Assembly: GCF_014207985.1 (NCBI RefSeq)
Contig: NZ_JACHMI010000001.1
Span: 1,409,001 to 1,473,000, forward strand
Direction of reading: 5' to 3'
DNA length: 64,000 bases
Source: Nonomuraea rubra
GTDB lineage: Bacteria; Actinomycetota; Actinomycetes; Streptosporangiales; Streptosporangiaceae
Under the pieces are notes generated by a model, which did no database searches, was not told the DNA's origin, and worked only from the letters and a program-made list of their open reading frames with translations. Numbering within the stretch: position 1 is the stretch's first letter; every line of letters starts with the position of its first letter. Below, piece by piece: positions 63,203 through 64,000 of this stretch. The position numbers and the translations under genes were made by a program.

Positions 63203-64000
63203 TTTCGCGACCTCCAGATCAGGTGGATCAGGTACGGGGCGCCCAGCACGGCCGTGACGATGCCGACGGGCAGCTCGATGGGGGAGAAGGCGGTCCTGGC
63301 GATCAGGTCGGCGGCCGTGGTCAGCACGGCGCCGACGACCGCCGAGCTCAGCAGCGGCGGCCGGCCCGAGCGCACCAGGCGCAGCGCGATCTGCGGCGAG
63401 GCCAGGGCCACGAACGCGACCGGCCCGGCGGACGCGACGGCCACGGCGGCCAGCAGCACGGCGGCCAGGATCAGCAGGGCGCGGGACAGGTTCAGGCGGA
63501 TGCCGAGCCCGGTGACCGTGTCGTCGCCGAAGCGCAGGGCGTCGAGCGAGCGGGTGCCGAGCAGGGTCAGCGGCACCAGGACGGCCAGGGCCAGCGCCGT
63601 GGGCGTCACGTGCTCCCAGCCGCGCCCGTTGAGCGAGCCGCTGATCCAGACCATGGCCCTGGCGGTGTCGTTGACGTCGCCGATGGTCAGCAGCCAGAAC
63701 TTGACGTTGGTGAACACGGCGGCCACGCCGATGCCGACCAGCACCAGGCGGTAGCCGTCCAGGCCGCGCCGCCACGCCAGGCCGTACACGATCGCGGCGC
63801 CGGCCAGGCCGCCGAGCAGGGCGAGCAGCGGGATGCCGAGGGTGGCCAGCAGGCCGCCGGCGGTGCCGTACGCGGTGCCGGCGGCCACCAGCCCGGCCAC
63901 CACGGTGACGGAGGCGCCGGTGGTGACGCCGAGGATCTCGGGGCTGGCCAGCGGGTTGCGGGCGATCGACTGGATGATCGCGCCCGACAGCGCGAGCGCG
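63199..64000 (-). CDS. FecCD-family siderophore ABC permease, C-terminal part (runs off the window)
   Basis: This is the membrane subunit of the same importer. The frame is open to the right edge of the window. The sequence there reads [20 protein letters not shown] and [12 protein letters not shown], the FecCD loop that contacts the ATPase region. About six transmembrane helices follow, with [24 protein letters not shown] text and a C-terminal end [12 protein letters not shown]. The first ATG in view, at 63903, is internal and not the true start. Confidence 0.92.
   Translation of the reverse strand, partial: ALALSGAIIQSIARNPLASPEILGVTTGASVTVVAGLVAAGTAYGTAGGLLATLGIPLLALLGGLAGAAIVYGLAWRRGLDGYRLVLVGIGVAAVFTNVKFWLLTIGDVNDTARAMVWISGSLNGRGWEHVTPTALALAVLVPLTLLGTRSLDALRFGDDTVTGLGIRLNLSRALLILAAVLLAAVAVASAGPVAFVALASPQIALRLVRSGRPPLLSSAVVGAVLTTAADLIARTAFSPIELPVGIVTAVLGAPYLIHLIWRSRK

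Overview
The window is high-GC, densely coded chromosomal DNA from an actinobacterium. The gene neighbourhoods (serA–leuB–ilvE–cimA, ndgR/leuCD, cofC–plsC–gpsA–ddl–thiL–rpmB–recG–rsmD–coaD–rpmF–rnc–mutM–smc–ftsY), the frequent GTG/TTG starts and several promoters placed directly on start codons fit a Streptosporangiales-type organism such as Nonomuraea. That placement is an inference from gene content; no rRNA or other taxonomic marker is present. Most of the window is core housekeeping DNA, with small accessory islands between the blocks.

Layout. 1–1.6 kb: the 5' part of a GPH-type sugar symporter and an SseB-like protein. 1.8–12.2 kb: amino-acid biosynthesis (serA, leuB, ilvE, cimA) interleaved with a secreted subtilisin-inhibitor-like protein, an NlpC/P60 hydrolase, two methyltransferases, a Uma2-type nuclease and a DsbA-like thioredoxin. 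12.2–18 kb: a heparinase II/III-like lyase, an HD hydrolase, an IsdG/MhuD-like monooxygenase and a tightly overlapping Asp23/AmaP envelope-stress operon. 18–25 kb: FAH hydrolase, gltX, a MATE pump facing its PadR regulator, NmrA-like reductase and an M3 oligopeptidase. 25–31 kb: tRNA-Gln, a Tat-exported hydrolase, a two-component system, a frameshifted membrane-protein gene, two tRNA-Glu genes and an acidic protein. 31–34 kb: ndgR (IclR), leuCD and HU. 34–41.6 kb: efflux pump, cofC, a decayed IS605-type tnpB, plsC, gpsA, ddl, DUF3515 lipoprotein, an Lrp-type sensor domain and thiL. 41.7–55 kb: a Pro/Gly-rich membrane protein, rpmB, a DAK2 protein, recG, rsmD, coaD, yceD, rpmF, rnc, mutM, an MFS/LysR pair and acyP. 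55–64 kb: smc, ftsY, a 24-residue peptide gene upstream of a TPR protein, and a siderophore-type ABC transporter.

The most notable regulatory signal is a branched-chain amino acid (BCAA) circuit spread over 28 kb. cimA is preceded by a complete attenuator: a short leader peptide rich in Leu/Ile codons, a pause-type stem over its last codons, and an intrinsic terminator. A second leader peptide of the same design sits downstream of serA but precedes only a 39-residue ORF. Similar 16-bp imperfect palindromes (TCTC-N7-RRGA core) lie upstream of both leaders, upstream of ilvE, and between ndgR and leuC, so NdgR is a plausible shared regulator.

Other leads: the 24-residue peptide paired with a TPR protein; a 14-bp tandem duplication that breaks a gene; likely non-standard CTG and ATC starts; and an orphan terminator implying an unannotated minus-strand transcript opposite the recG–rsmD gap.
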